Shown here: in pieces, positions 46,901 to 58,111 of the stretch
Position numbering within the stretch: the stretch's first letter is position 1
Layout: every line of letters begins with the position of its first letter
Source of the DNA: Acanthaster planci
Lineage: Eukaryota; Echinodermata; Asteroidea; Valvatida; Acanthasteridae
Assembly (NCBI RefSeq): GCF_001949145.1
Contig: NW_019091562.1
Coordinates: 120,863 to 183,457, forward strand
DNA: 62,595 nucleotides
Direction of reading: 5' to 3'
Translations under genes and position numbers: made by a program
Notes under the pieces: model-generated
What the model saw: the letters and a program-made list of their open reading frames with translations, nothing else
The model's database searches: none
Told to the model about the DNA's origin: nothing

Positions 46901-48448
46901 CATAATACTCACATTGCTGTAAAATCAGTGGGTTAAGATTTACATACACCCCCCTTGCTGTGGTTCAAAACAATTACGAAAGTGACGTAAACAAGTTAGT
47001 TATGGCTTTTAAGTGGAGAAGTAAATGTATGATTTTTAAAGACTCGTTATGTTGGTTCCATAATGCATTCTGATTAATGCAAATCTCTTCCCTGACCTGA
47101 CCTTTAAAACAGGATTCATCTCGGATTGACTTTACGGTCCAGAAGCTTGTAGAATACGAGATATGAAGGAAAATCATAGTAGAGGCAATGTCGCTATTGG
47201 GATTGGTGTGTGTAAACGTTTGTCCCTCTGGTTTTCTGGGAATATAAACTATTTAATAGTTTATAATATCTACCATATGCTCTGCGTATCCAAAAGGTAA
47301 TCCAGCTTCAGGGGGTTAATATGTCTGGTTTAATCAGGCGGAAAAGTTATACATGTACGCATGTTGTTAAGCAATTAAAAACAGCTTGTCGGCTTTCCAG
47401 TGATATCTTCATTTGCCCCGCATGACCGAGTACAGCTGTTATTGAAAATGGCAACTTCGAATACCATTTTTGCAAGTTTGGGCGATCACTGCATAACAGG
47501 ATGATCGTTGAAGTCAGTTTGATGACCCTGGTTTTCTCCAGTATTGATTGCAATACCATGGGCCTCTTCATGCACACCTTCAACATGTCCACTTGTCCTT
47601 TCAACACAAAGCGAACAGTCACGCAGTATGTCCTGCCCCACTCGCCTCACCATAGCCAGATCATTGCGCAAAGCATCCTCTTCATTTTCAGCCACAGGTC
47701 AACTGCGTAACCTAATTGTCATTCTGATTAACCTGGGCATATTAACCCCCTGAAGTTGGGTTACCTTTTTTAATACGCACTGTAAGCCAACATTTCTCTG
47801 AGTGTTATTTGATGGATGCGTTATGTATGTAAAGTACAAACCCGACTTGTCCCTCCTCATGAAAAGAACGTTTGGTCGGAATGAGTGAAATTCAGAAATT
47901 CTGAGAAAGAGTATGTCTTCCTGGTGTACGTAAACATTTGGCCCAACTGTAAATAATTCTAACCACGGGCTATTAGTGCTGTGAAATTTCACGTTAACTT
48001 GCAGTGTTGTGATTGCAAACAGACTTAATTGTAAACTTCTGTAAAGTTTTTACGACATCGAAATTTAAGAAGCTATTACGTTGTGATAGTGTTTTCTTGG
48101 AGGTGTCTATTTTTTGGCTGATTTTATCTCTTTATTGGTGAAATTTGTACTTGCAACTTTTGTTTCTGCGTCTCTCATTAATGCTTACAGAGTGTCTGCC
48201 CACCTGTCAAACTGGAAATCGGCGACAAGTCCAAACTTTACTGGTCGGACATCAAAATCGGAGACATCACGTGGAACTTCGAGAAGTTCCTGGTTGGAGG
48301 AGACGGCCAGGCCTACAAACGCTACGACCCGAGTATCCATCCCAAGGGCATCGAGGCAGACATCGAAGGCCTGATCTTGCGGGAGAGGCTCAGATCTGAA
48401 GAGGAACGCCGGGATTTCGAAGCATTTCTTCACGAAAAAGTTTATTAA
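43958..48448 (+). CDS. GPX3-like: Secreted-type selenocysteine glutathione peroxidase (GPX3-like)
   Basis: Two exons, 43958-44431 and 48191-48448, join in phase 0 (CTTAAG|GTAAGC ... CTTACAG|AGT) to give 243 aa. The enzyme reduces hydrogen peroxide and organic hydroperoxides with a thiol donor. The active-site block VNVATY-UGA-GFTTLQY has an in-frame TGA at 44189-44191, codon 78, where the family has selenocysteine. The rest of the catalytic set is present: Gln in ALPCNQFG, and Trp and Asn in ITWNFEKFLVG in exon 2. KYVRPGGGFEPAFPVF is typical of the GPX3/5/6 group. Residues 1 to about 28 look like a signal peptide (FSALLVVLWTVAALSTA), so the protein is probably extracellular. A SECIS-like element follows at 48954-49005. 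A gene finder treating TGA as stop would truncate this gene. The C terminus (RERLRSEEERRDFEAFL) is longer and more charged than usual. Confidence 0.95.
44189..44191 (+). other. UGA selenocysteine codon
   Basis: TGA sits between TAC and GGC in the peroxidase active-site block, exactly where animal GPX proteins carry selenocysteine. The frame stays open and family-like on both sides, and a SECIS-like element lies in the 3' UTR. Recoding is therefore far more likely than a nonsense mutation. Confidence 0.93.
44459..44592. mobile_element. Palindromic MITE-like repeat in the peroxidase intron
   Basis: Arms of about 57 bp (44459-44515 and 44534-44592) are near-perfect reverse complements. Left: GTGCCACCAAGACTTTGG ... 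GCGCGAAATCTGTCGACC; right: GGTCGACAGATTTCGCGC ... CTTGGTGGCGCAC. Both contain CGCGTTGGCCAATCAC or its complement. The loop is 18 bp. It lies 28 bp after the exon 1 donor, so the intronic RNA would form a very stable hairpin close to the splice site. I did not find a clear target duplication. Confidence 0.78.
46806..46863. repeat. Short dispersed hairpin, copy 2
   Basis: AACCGTAACCCTCCTC ... GAGGAGTGTTAGGGTT, with the same loop CTTCACCTGTTGG as the copy at 38096-38150. It lies in the peroxidase intron. Paired arm bases differ between the copies in ways that partly preserve pairing. Confidence 0.65.
47282..47779. mobile_element. Element with about 45-bp inverted termini and an internal open frame
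   Basis: The left terminus (from 47282: TGCGTATCCAAAAGGTAATC ... CTTCAGGGGGTTAATATG) matches the reverse complement of the right terminus (ending TAATACGCA at 47779, with CATATTAACCCCCTGAAG at about 47738-47755). The interior (about 400 bp) has overlapping minus-strand open frames, 47486-47695 and 47347-47622, which I cannot match to any family. One has an acidic, peptide-like composition (VEGVHEEAHGIAINTGEN). It may be a non-autonomous transposon carrying captured sequence. It lies in the peroxidase intron. Confidence 0.65.
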
Positions 48449-48940
48449 AAATCGTCCAATCCCTGATATTTAGAACTTAAAGGCCTGCTTATGCATTCGG
48501 TTTTGCTACAGAATTCAAAAATTTATTGTTTTTCTTAAAATCATAATTAAACAACGCACACATTGGTTTCGGATTCGTGTCCAATATGGATTACTGGGAT
48601 CTGTATTTCTTTTATTTTTATTTTTTATTTATTTACAAACTGCAGGAAGTTGCTGGATGAAATACGTATTTCTGTTAAAAAAAGTATATCCTCGACATTG
48701 CTACAAAACTCGTGTTCAGAATGAATTAATCTTGACTTTATTTAAAAGCAAACTTGGAAGTATTTATCTTATAAGATCGAATTTTATTGACTATATTCTC
48801 ACGTAGATGAATTCTTATTCTCATGAAGATGACTTTTTATAACCTAATTCTCGTCCTCGTAAACTTGAGAATTACTTAAAACAATTCTAATATTAAAACA
48901 TAGACCACGGCAATGAATTAGGGGATTTCCAAGGCTGTTG

Positions 48941-49020
48941 CCGAGCACAGCCGATGACGAGTCGGTCTTAAACCGCCATTTTCCGGCGGCAGACCGGACT
49001 CCGACGTTCACCAGGACGCG
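48941..49020 (+). promoter_or_regulatory. SECIS element (selenocysteine insertion signal)
   Basis: The hairpin has all conserved parts of an animal SECIS. ATGA (48954-48957) faces CGAC (49002-49005) to form the non-Watson-Crick quartet. Helix 2, GAGTC-GGTCT, pairs with AGACCGGACTC with one bulged G. The apical AAA is at 48970-48972. The loop is closed by an extra ministem, CCGCC/GGCGG, which makes it a type II (form 2) SECIS. The ATGA-to-AAA spacing of about 12 nt is in the usual range. Helix 1 below the quartet looks weaker by eye. It lies about 505 nt after the stop codon. Confidence 0.88.
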
Positions 49021-49213
49021 GTGCCTTTGTGCATTCGGGCATCCGATCTTGGTGACTGTGCGAAGGCATACAGCAACCGGGGAGTTCACACCCGTCCTCA
49101 GACTTCCCTCTCCCGTCACAGAAATGAAAGGAAATCAGTTTAATGCATTCTGTGGTCCAAATTTAAAGCCAGGTCAGAATAGTCTGTCGGTGATAAAGTG
49201 GTCTTGACTGTGC

Positions 49214-49219
49214 AATAAA
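49214..49219 (+). terminator. Poly(A) signal AATAAA
   Basis: AATAAA lies 209 nt downstream of the SECIS core and is the first such hexamer after it. Its position fits the 3' end of the glutathione peroxidase transcript. Confidence 0.55.
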
Positions 49220-50688
49220 AAGGTACACCCTGACCCGATTGACATCGGTCTTGCCTGCCTTTAGATGTCCAAGTTACAACCCGACAAAAGGGATCCTCCA
49301 TTTTAGTTTGTCACGCATTCAAAATTAAGTCAGAAAAGCTATAGAGGGATCCCAATACGATGCCTTCAGCGTCGGTCTGCGCACTTCCTCGTTTGAAAAC
49401 GAGGCTCTATGTGTCAGCTTCAATTCTTAATACGATCAGACGATTGAAAGTCAAGACACAAAATACATAAAGGTATGTTAAATTCAGATTTTTCAGGCTG
49501 CAAATTTTTGTGGAAGAGTCTTTCAGGATGACTCGACACTTAAAATCAAAAGGCATACATGAAATACTTTCCTTGTCCTTCTCGAAGCCCAAAGTACCTA
49601 AGCATGTAATTTTTCTTTACATTTCCTGCCAGCACAACGCAGGTGTTGAACTGTGTCTGGCTTCTTGATCACAACCTACAGAGCATTAAAGTAGAGGATC
49701 ACACGGCGAGCTTCTGGAGCCTCGCACTGCCCGCCAGGTGATCGCTCCGAGGTCTCCTGCAGAACGCAGGACAGGCGCCCTCTCTATTGCTCAGAAACTG
49801 TACGGGTGGGAAACTCAAGAGAGCGCTGTTGATCCTGACAGCACAGCGCGCGCCGCGGCCGTGTGAAGAGTAGAGACCAGCTCTGTGGTGGTACAGCCCT
49901 GGACATATGTGAATTCTCATCGCAACATGGATTATACTGTCAGGGACACCTTACCTTACGGGTGCACCCCAATAAATAAATTCCCTTTGATGGCAGTGAT
50001 ATATTCCCTTAATTTAAAAATTCTTTTTAAATGCAACTCTTACAGGTGTTCAGGCTGGACAGAAGCATAATGTTCGGCATGTCCTTTTTCATCATTTTCC
50101 TTTTAATTTTAGTGGGATGACCAATGAATTTTCGAGAAATTCTCACCCGAAGCAGACCAAAGGAGGACATTTCCCTGCCCAGAGTAGTAGCCATTTTGAA
50201 AATGCATCCCTTTGCAAAACGGCTAAATAGTGTCACTTGCGGACCCGATTGCATCCAAATTGCTCCCAATTGGAAGCGCTCAGTTCAGGCCAGAGTTTCA
50301 GTGCCATATTTCTTCAATCCCCCAATTCCATGGCTCCAGAACTCTCTAATATAGGATATCTTGAGTGTGTAACTTTTATTAATGGACTCGGCGGACGTAC
50401 AATGTATTCATGGCCTACTTATGGGAGTGCACCCTTTATTAAGATGCCCTATTTGCATCAGCCAACGTGCGTCAGGTGCTAAAGTTGACGATTGGGTGCA
50501 TTGTGTTACTGATAGCGCGTTTGGCATACCCTCACGCTGAGAGGGCAGCCTGTGTTATTCGAATGACATTTGGGCGATTGTTTGGTTAAATGTATTTTGG
50601 CTTTGCTTGTAAAATTGAAACGGAGTCTGCAAATCAGTTTTTTTTATCAGTGATAAGAATCCGAAGGTTAACTATTCGCCCTCACGCA
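49220..50688. other. Intergenic, nothing recognised
   Basis: No supported gene, RNA or repeat; ordinary AT-rich sequence with a GC-rich patch near 49700-49870. Confidence 0.45.
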
Positions 50689-50689
50689 C

Positions 50690-52112
50690 CACCATTAGGC
50701 CTATAGAAGAATAACCGTCTTTAGTTGTCCAAGCAAACTGGGTGAAGAGCACAAAACGAGTGGAGTACTGTCTACCGTGTGCTTCTGTGCGGTGAGCATT
50801 AACCCTCTGCCCACATACCCCAGGGTGTCGTATAACTGGTTGAAGTGCAAGACTAGTGGAAGTTTCCTGAAACATGTGTTCATCTGGGCAACATCGTACG
50901 GCATTTTAGAGCAGTTGCCAAATACCTTTTGAACACAACAAAATAATTAGAAAGACATTTTCTCCCGTCATATTTCCCTATTTACTTATGACAGTTAATT
51001 AAAGAAAATTCTAAATTCAAAGATAATCTAAGGAGACGCTACACGTCCATCGATATCACCGCATTCACGCTCGCGTTCTTTTATCCAAAGTTGCGTCACT
51101 CTAGTGGTTGAGGTGGAATGTGAAGCGAGTGTGCCACCACAGCGCGAGTCCTGAGTCCTGCAGCCACTCACAGACCCAAAATACCTGTCTGGCAGTTAAT
51201 GTTTGAGATGCTATGGCAAAAATGGCTTCCGACAGACCGATTGCGCCCGCTAAATCACGTGACCTAAAAGTGGGTACGAATGTCATCAAACACGCCGTCC
51301 ACCAAAAGCGAAGTGTTTTCATAAGTATCATTTAATCAAACGAAGGTGAGTACCGTACTCAGACTTCTGATGCGCTGGGCACTGTACCGTAACTTGNNNN
51401 NNNNNNNNNNNNNNNNNNNNNCCATTAGGCCTATAGAAGAATAACCGTCTTTAGTTGTCCAAGCAAACTGGGTGAAGAGCACAAAACGAGTGCAGTGCTG
51501 TCTACCGTGTGCTTCTGTGCGGTGAGCATTAACTCTCTGCCCACGTACCCCAGGGTGTCGTATAGGGCCTAACTGGTTGTAGTGCAAGACTAGTGGAAGT
51601 TTCCTGAAACATGTTTCAATCTGGGCAACATCGTACGGCATTTTAGAGCAGTTGCCAAATACCTTTTGAACACAACAAAATAATTAGAAAGACATTTTCT
51701 CCCGTCATATTTCCCTATTTACTTAGGACAGTTAATTAAAGAAAATTCTAAATTCAAAGATAATCTAAGGAGACGCTACACGTCCATCGATATCACCGCA
51801 TTCACGCTCGCGTTCCTTTATCCAAAGGAGGAATGTGAAGCGAGTGTGCCACCACAGCGCGAGTCCTGAGTCCTGCAGCCACTCACAGACCCAAAATACC
51901 TGTCTGGCAGTTAATGTTTGAGATGCTATGGCAAAAATGGCTACCGATAGACCGATTGCGCCCGCTAAATCACGTGACCTAAAAGTGGGTACGAATGTCA
52001 TCAAACACGCCGTCCACCAAAAGCGAAGTGTTTTCATAAGTATCATTTAATCAAACGAAGGTGAGTACCGTACTCAGACTTCTGATGCGCTGGGCACTAT
52101 ACCGTAACTTAG
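50690..52112. repeat. Direct duplication of about 0.7 kb around an assembly gap
   Basis: Copy 1 (about 50692-51395) and copy 2 (about 51422-52109) are almost identical, both running from CCATTAGGCCTATAGAAG to ACTRTACCGTAACTT. Copy 1 has extra bases around 51091-51115 (AGTTGCGTCACTCTAGTGG), and copy 2 has a small insertion near 51564 (AGGGCC). They differ by scattered single bases. The 25-N gap (51397-51421) separates them. Unmerged haplotypes at a scaffold join is the likeliest explanation; a true tandem repeat is the alternative. No gene is seen within. Confidence 0.85.
51397..51421. other. Assembly gap, 25 N
   Basis: Twenty-five consecutive N bases. The round number suggests a placeholder of unknown true size. 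Confidence 0.99.
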
Positions 52113-52239
52113 TTGTATTATTTGTAAACAACACTCGAAACACACGTTGCTATGGGGTTGATACCCGCTTTAGGTCACGTGATTTAGCGGGTGCAATTCT
52201 GATTGCCAGTTAGGCAGTACCTTAACAAGTCACTAAATT

Positions 52240-52375
52240 TAGTGAATTGGGTCGAGTCGAGTCATTTTAACATTGTGACTCGAGTCGAGTCATTAGGTCA
52301 AGAAGTCGAGTCAAGTCACTTTGTGTATTCGAGTCAAGTCGAGTCGAGTCAAGTAGCTCTAGTCATTTGAGTCGC
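52240..52375. repeat. Degenerate GAGTC/GACTC minisatellite
   Basis: About 135 bp consist of repeated GAGTC, AAGTC and GTCGAGTC words (for example GTGACTCGAGTCGAGTC). In style it resembles the GTACTCG blocks of the hAT-like element at 4479-5316. No inverted partner or target duplication was found here. Confidence 0.55.
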
Positions 52376-54999
52376 AAATTTATAAACAAAATGCAATAAA
52401 ATGAACACAACCAGATGTAAGTCCTTTTTTGTATTTTTATTTTCACGTAGACATACTGAAAATAAGCCTGAAAAAAAAACAGGTACAAATATAGACAAAA
52501 GTAGGCGAAATGTCCATTGTCAAATGGGGTAAATGAACACACAACATAGATCAGGACGTCTCTCTCGCTTAGTACCATGTTAATTGGCCCATTTCTACAT
52601 ATAACTATTATGCAGTCTCAATTGTCAACAACAAAGGCTGGCCATAAACAATGAGTACATTAAACTAGAGTATCAGTTTGGCTTCGTGAGCTGGTATTGT
52701 CACCTAGAAGGCAAAGTATGCGAAAACGAAGTTTCAGACGCCATAATATTTAAATTCATTGGCAGATCGACACCGCCGCCGCCGCCACCACCACCACGAC
52801 CAACGAACTTGCAACACCAAGTACACATGTTAATTCCCATGATTTTGCTGCATGACTTCAATACGAAAGTCACGGTGGACCGTATGTCGGACTGCAAAAC
52901 TATGACACGATGACCTCTACACTTAAAGGGTCGTAGCCATCGCGGTCCTCCCCCCATAATTTATTCTGGTCAACAAAATCGAGATTTGGTGGGTAAATGA
53001 ATCCAACTTCGTTCACTGAATCCAAAATACATGAACATTAATTGGCCGTCGGCATTTCTCCTGAAGTACTAAATGTAGCGTACCACGGATTTCCATTTTA
53101 CATGACACGCGGTTGGCGCGTGAACAACGTTACAAAACGGCAACTTGACTCTGGCACGCCCCTTCCCCGCAGAAAATGCCTTCGCTACACTCCTGCACAG
53201 TTACTATTTAGATTTAAATGACAAACCTAAGAACTCAGCAGCAAATTTCATATCACTGTAGTGAAATGCAAAGATTAGAAAACGTCATTTTAATGCGTGA
53301 ATTCCACACTGGAGGAAGTCTGTTGGCAATTCACATAGAGTTAGGCCTATGCGCTGGGAGAATGAACCAGATGCAAATTGCCAATTAACGCCAATAGTAA
53401 TGATGCGGTTTCTATCGCAATTTCCGTCTTGGAATGATCAAGTGAAATTGTAGGATCAAACAAAGCGATTTGAGCTTCGTATTTCCTTCACCTCCAAACA
53501 CAGGTGTCAATTAGGGGATCATCAATCTATGATGAAGGAATCTGTCATTATTTTGTACAAATTAACATCTGTCACGTGAGCTGTTCTTCAGACATACTGG
53601 CCCGTAAAGAGTGCACCTTTACACGGAGAAAAATCCTTTCACATGACTTTACTTCATCCATTTACTTGCCGAGTTTAGAAATTTTGTACCGTAAAACTGT
53701 TTAACCTTGGAAATTCAGAAACATTTCACTTCGTGGAAACAAAAATGTTCTGAATAATTCGTTTCTGTGAATTTTGTGCGAAAGACTCACTCAACCATCA
53801 GCAGGTGTCAGTTCATGGTTTCAGCAATGAATCTAAGAAAGTCCGGTGCCCAAAGCGCCAACCGAGCGGAGTCAACCTTTACTTGAGAATGCGACCAATC
53901 AAATTTCAAGGAAGATGAGATTTATGCAAAGTGTGTTCGATCACTTCTCACCGTCTTCCCCGTGCTTTATTTTCGAGCATAAACACACTTTGCAGTTTGT
54001 AGAAATCAATTATCGAATGCCACGGGTTACGAACAGGATCAGTTTTCTGAATGAAGTTGACTTTTCAAAAGCAACTAATTAAATCCAAACACCCATTTCC
54101 AGTCTTTCAAATAACTGTTGGAATGAGGAATAGACTGATATACGTTATTTCCTCAAACTTATTTTCGTTCTGAAAATTACTAAATGTGCTTTTATGACCA
54201 CTGCAGTGCAATGTTCAAGTACTAAAAGATTCCAACAATTTCATAACAGTTGAGTGCAACAAACTTTTTTCCATCTGACCACTTCAATGTGAATTTGTTC
54301 AGGGAATATCATGGTTTTACGCACGATCGGTTGGACGCACACACATTATTGTAATTGTCTAGAATTCAATACAATTGGCTCAGCCTTCAACAATCTGACA
54401 TCTCCATTCTACACGTATTTCTAAGAAATGAGACAACTCCACTTTATGTAAATATACACAACTCTTCATTTTATTTATAAAAAAATTAGAAATGAAGACA
54501 ACATTTTCCTTAAAAATCCTGGATAAACGTGTTCCTCTGTGTCAAATTTAGCGAGGCTTTGAATGTGTGCGGCTAAACATACAAAAAAAAATTGATACTG
54601 ACATAGGAAAACAATAAATACAAAGCTCAGAACACCCGGGCAGATTTTTCTGAATTCAATTTGTCGCCGACCGGTATGAATTGATCCTCCGAGTGTGACA
54701 ATGTAGGAGCTCTAGCAAATTCCTGATCAAAGACTTGTCAGTTCGCAGTATTAGTAAGGGATGATGGATTTCATTGGGAATGTTTTCCATTTCCAACAAG
54801 ATGATGCAATTCATTGCAGTCCTTTCATCCTAACCCACATCTTTCACCAATCCACCATGGGGTTCTTAAGGTTTTTGCAGGATTGAGGCAGCACAGGCAA
54901 GGAGCTATTCCTTGTCCTTAAATAGCACCATACTGTGAGTAGACACAGTCCGAGTCAACCCTCTGTCTACCTAAACAAAAATCCAACCTAGAATCAGGA
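52376..54999. other. Intergenic, no gene seen
   Basis: No supported coding region. A CGCCGCCGCC/ACCACC microsatellite lies at about 52770-52800. The part nearest 55003 is the 3' UTR of the CEP290-like gene, with a minus-strand AATAAA at 54470-54475, about 530 nt past its stop. Confidence 0.45.
54470..54475 (-). terminator. Poly(A) signal of the CEP290-like gene
   Basis: TTTATT on the plus strand is AATAAA on the minus strand, about 530 nt beyond the stop codon at 55003. Assignment is by position only. Confidence 0.4.
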
Positions 55000-55002
55000 T
55001 TG

Positions 55003-58000
55003 TCATCTCGGTCTGGCTCTTGTGTGTGGAGATGCCACTCTGACGTCATCACTGCTCATTGGGTACGGAACACCAAACTGTTTGCAGGTTCGTCGGAGTG
55101 CCTTCTCGTATTCCTTGTTCAGCTTGGCCGACTGCTGCAGGGCGTATTTCAGGTCCTCAATTTCATCAAAGAAGCCCTGGGAAAAAAACACAATATGATG
55201 TGTAGAGAATCTTTTTGTACTGTGCATAACTGCATTTAGCCCCTACCATCCCAAATCAAACGAAATCCAGTGACAATGATGGACCCAGGATCGCAAAATA
55301 CCACCCACCAGTGCTTTACATGTGGGCTTATCCAAATTTGTTCAACAACCTCAATATCATAAAAAATCAAAGCCAGGAAAGAACCAGGTATCCTTTTGCC
55401 AGAGAAGTTTCATAGTGAAGTATCGTTTGTTTGAAGTGACCATTTATTGAAAATTACTAAGCTACTCAAGGGAAGGTCTGACATTTCTTATTGCTTTTGA
55501 AGTTTTTTTCTCTGTTAGTGGTCAGAATTAGTTTTGTTACCTCATCCAGCCCCTGTAACTCCTTCTTGAGTCTCTTCTTGTCCTTAGCCAGCTGGTCTCT
55601 TTCTTTCTTCAAACGTTGGAACTCTGACAACAGAGCCACAGACATTTGGACTTCATTTGCATTTTATAGAACAAAGCTAACAATTTTTATTGAAAAAACA
55701 TCAAATAAATTAACAACGTGCTCTAATGAAACGTGGAAGGTCAAGGAAAGGTATAAGTGCACTTTTTACACGTCTGATGCTTTAAAGAAGCCGCAGCAAT
55801 ATTCATCTGCAGCAAACATGCGCATACACAGCGCATAATTAAACACTTATTATTATAATTACTAAATCCAGTTTGGTTTTGGCATATTGGCATTGATGAC
55901 ACACTGGTTTGGTCTACAGATGGAGACATGCATACAGTCATACTACAAATGTACTTGATTTCACATTTGCAAAGGGTCTGTGCACCATCATGGATGTGGC
56001 CAGCAGGCTTCATTTTACAATCACAATTTTACACTCACAATTTTACACAGCTCAATAGTGGCACACTGTACTGTTCAGGACAACAAAGGTGTAAAGGAGC
56101 AATGTTCATACAAAAGCACACACTGACCTTGGGAATTTGTGAAAGGCGAGGCACTATGTGAGCGGCTCCCAGCCCGCCTCCTGCGACCATTAGGGGTCAG
56201 TGACCTCTCCAAACGATGAACTTGCTCTCTGGAGCGATGCAGCTGATTTTCCAAATCTTGAATTCTAAGCTGCCCCCCAAAAATAGAAAATTGCAGGGCA
56301 AAACACATCAGCCAAATCGCTTANTCATATAGACAAACTTGAATGGCCACATTGATTAGTTGATTTTCAAATCAATTTAACCACACTTTGATTTTGGGAG
56401 AAGGGATAGGTACAGACATCTGGTCACCTCTCCAGCCACTTTGAGGACTGGCAAGAATAATGTTAGGCAGTTTTAGCTTCAGCTCAAATTCTACACCCCC
56501 CCCAAATAAAAAAATGAAGAAAGGGATAAGGCAAAAAATACAGAAATGAAGCCGAAGTTGCCAGACGTTATTGACAGACTGAGCCACAAGAAGCCGCTCA
56601 GAGAGCATGTCAGCTGCCAAGGCAAGCACTGGACTTTTTTGTTCCATTGGCCAGTCTCTAATTTTGAGTAGCTTTAAATTGAATGCTGAATCAAATGGAT
56701 GAAGTTTAATTGGTGTCATGAAGAGTGTGAAGTGGGCGTGATGACTACTGAATGAAAACTGCTGCTGTAGTGCTTGTATTTGCTTTCAGAACACAGGGTG
56801 CGATGCAAACATGGCCTTGGACGACACCAAGAGGTATCGGTGCTTGCATTTTTGCTGGGGGTGGACCAGCAGTTTGTACCTAGTTTGATGGGGCGGGCAG
56901 ATAATTTAATCCCAGGTGAAACCTTGGCTTTAAGCTTGGTCCAGTTACAGCAGCCATATTTCCGTCTTGCTTGTAAATCCTATCCATGGCAAGTATGCCA
57001 GAGTTCAGTTTAATTTTCCTCGAACTTCATTGATCTCAAGAGTAATCGTAAGACCTTTGTTGTGCAGTTCATCTGTTGGATTTGGCAGGCTACTCACTAA
57101 GCTGATGGCGTCTGCCATTACATTCAGCAAAGTCCAGAGAGAAAAGTCAATGAGGTTAGGCAAAAAGGCGTGGTAAGAAATTGGGTCACTGATCTTTGTT
57201 TCCCTAATAAAATTGGTGATTAGTTTGGCTTACGTTTAACGCTGCAATAGTCTCTGTGTGTGTAGTGTTGGTCTTCAACTCTTTCTCGTAGCGTTTCATT
57301 AGCTTGTTGTGCATCGACAGTAACCTGAATATCGAGAGAGGCGTTTTGAAGAAAGGTTTATTGGAAAGCTCTCAGTATTCACGTACCATACAAATAGATC
57401 AGGGATTCTGGAAAGCTGAGTAAGTCTTGTAAATTAAACCCCATTTACCTCCACAAATCTTTCAAAATCGGCGAGGTTTGGGAGAAGTCTGTCAGACCAA
57501 ATAAAGCACCCACTATGACTTCAAATGAGATTTGAAGCCCCCTGGACAAAAACATCAGATGAAAACAGCCTTGGGTTCCTACAAAAAGGCCCATTTTGGA
57601 ACATTTCAGGAAAGTCGAAAAATCTCACCTGTCAGCCCTCTTTTGTTCGTCAGTGTTGTCTTGCTTGTTGCTTCTTGTGTTTGGCTTTACATGTAGGTGC
57701 CTTGCGTAGGGTCTGTAGCCTGACGGATCAGTCTGTACGCTGACACTGAAAAACATGCCAAGAGGAGGCAGCTTTTCAACCAAGCAGTGGTGTAACTGAG
57801 GCTAAATATCCAGGAGGGGACGCACCCGGGGGGCACACACATTTTTTTCAAGGGGGCACCACAAGAGAATAGAGAGAACTGCAGCTACACGGCTACATAA
57901 ACAGAGATTATTCACAGATTGCAAATGGGGGAGGGGGAGCTGGGGGGGGGGCACAGGCATCCACTGCTCACCTTCGATAGTGGGCGTGCTCTCTGAGCAG

Positions 58001-58111
58001 CTCCTCATGGCTCAGTCTCTCATTAACATCTCGCAGCTTCAGTTCCAGTTCTCCATTACGCCTTTTCAGTTTCTTCAATTTTTTTATCATCTTTTCATTC
58101 TCAGCAGACAA
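55003..58111 (-). CDS. CEP290-like: CEP290-like centrosomal/ciliary coiled-coil protein, C-terminal exons
   Basis: Six minus-strand exons (58111-57972, 57745-57629, 57324-57234, 56269-56128, 55623-55541, 55176-55003) join with consistent phases (2, 2, 0, 1, 0) and encode the last 248 residues, ending at TGA 55003-55005. The stretch is almost all coiled coil (ENEKMIKKLKKLKRRNGEL; KLMKRYEKELKTNTT; EFQRLKKERDQLAKDKKRL), with a Ser/Arg-rich insert (GRRRRAGSRSHSASP). The final exon, FFDEIEDLKYALQQ followed by a helix ending QFGV, strongly resembles the C terminus of CEP290, a transition-zone protein of cilia. That match is from memory and covers a short segment. The first exon here starts in phase 0 with no upstream ATG, so the gene continues beyond 58111, but no further exon was found up to 62595. 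Confidence 0.75.

Larger units (their letters stand above)
48449..49219 (+). other. 3' UTR of the selenoperoxidase gene
   Basis: The transcript probably runs from the TAA at 48446-48448 to just past the AATAAA at 49214-49219. That makes a 3' UTR of about 0.8 kb containing the SECIS-like element. No other AATAAA at a plausible place follows the SECIS. Confidence 0.6.
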
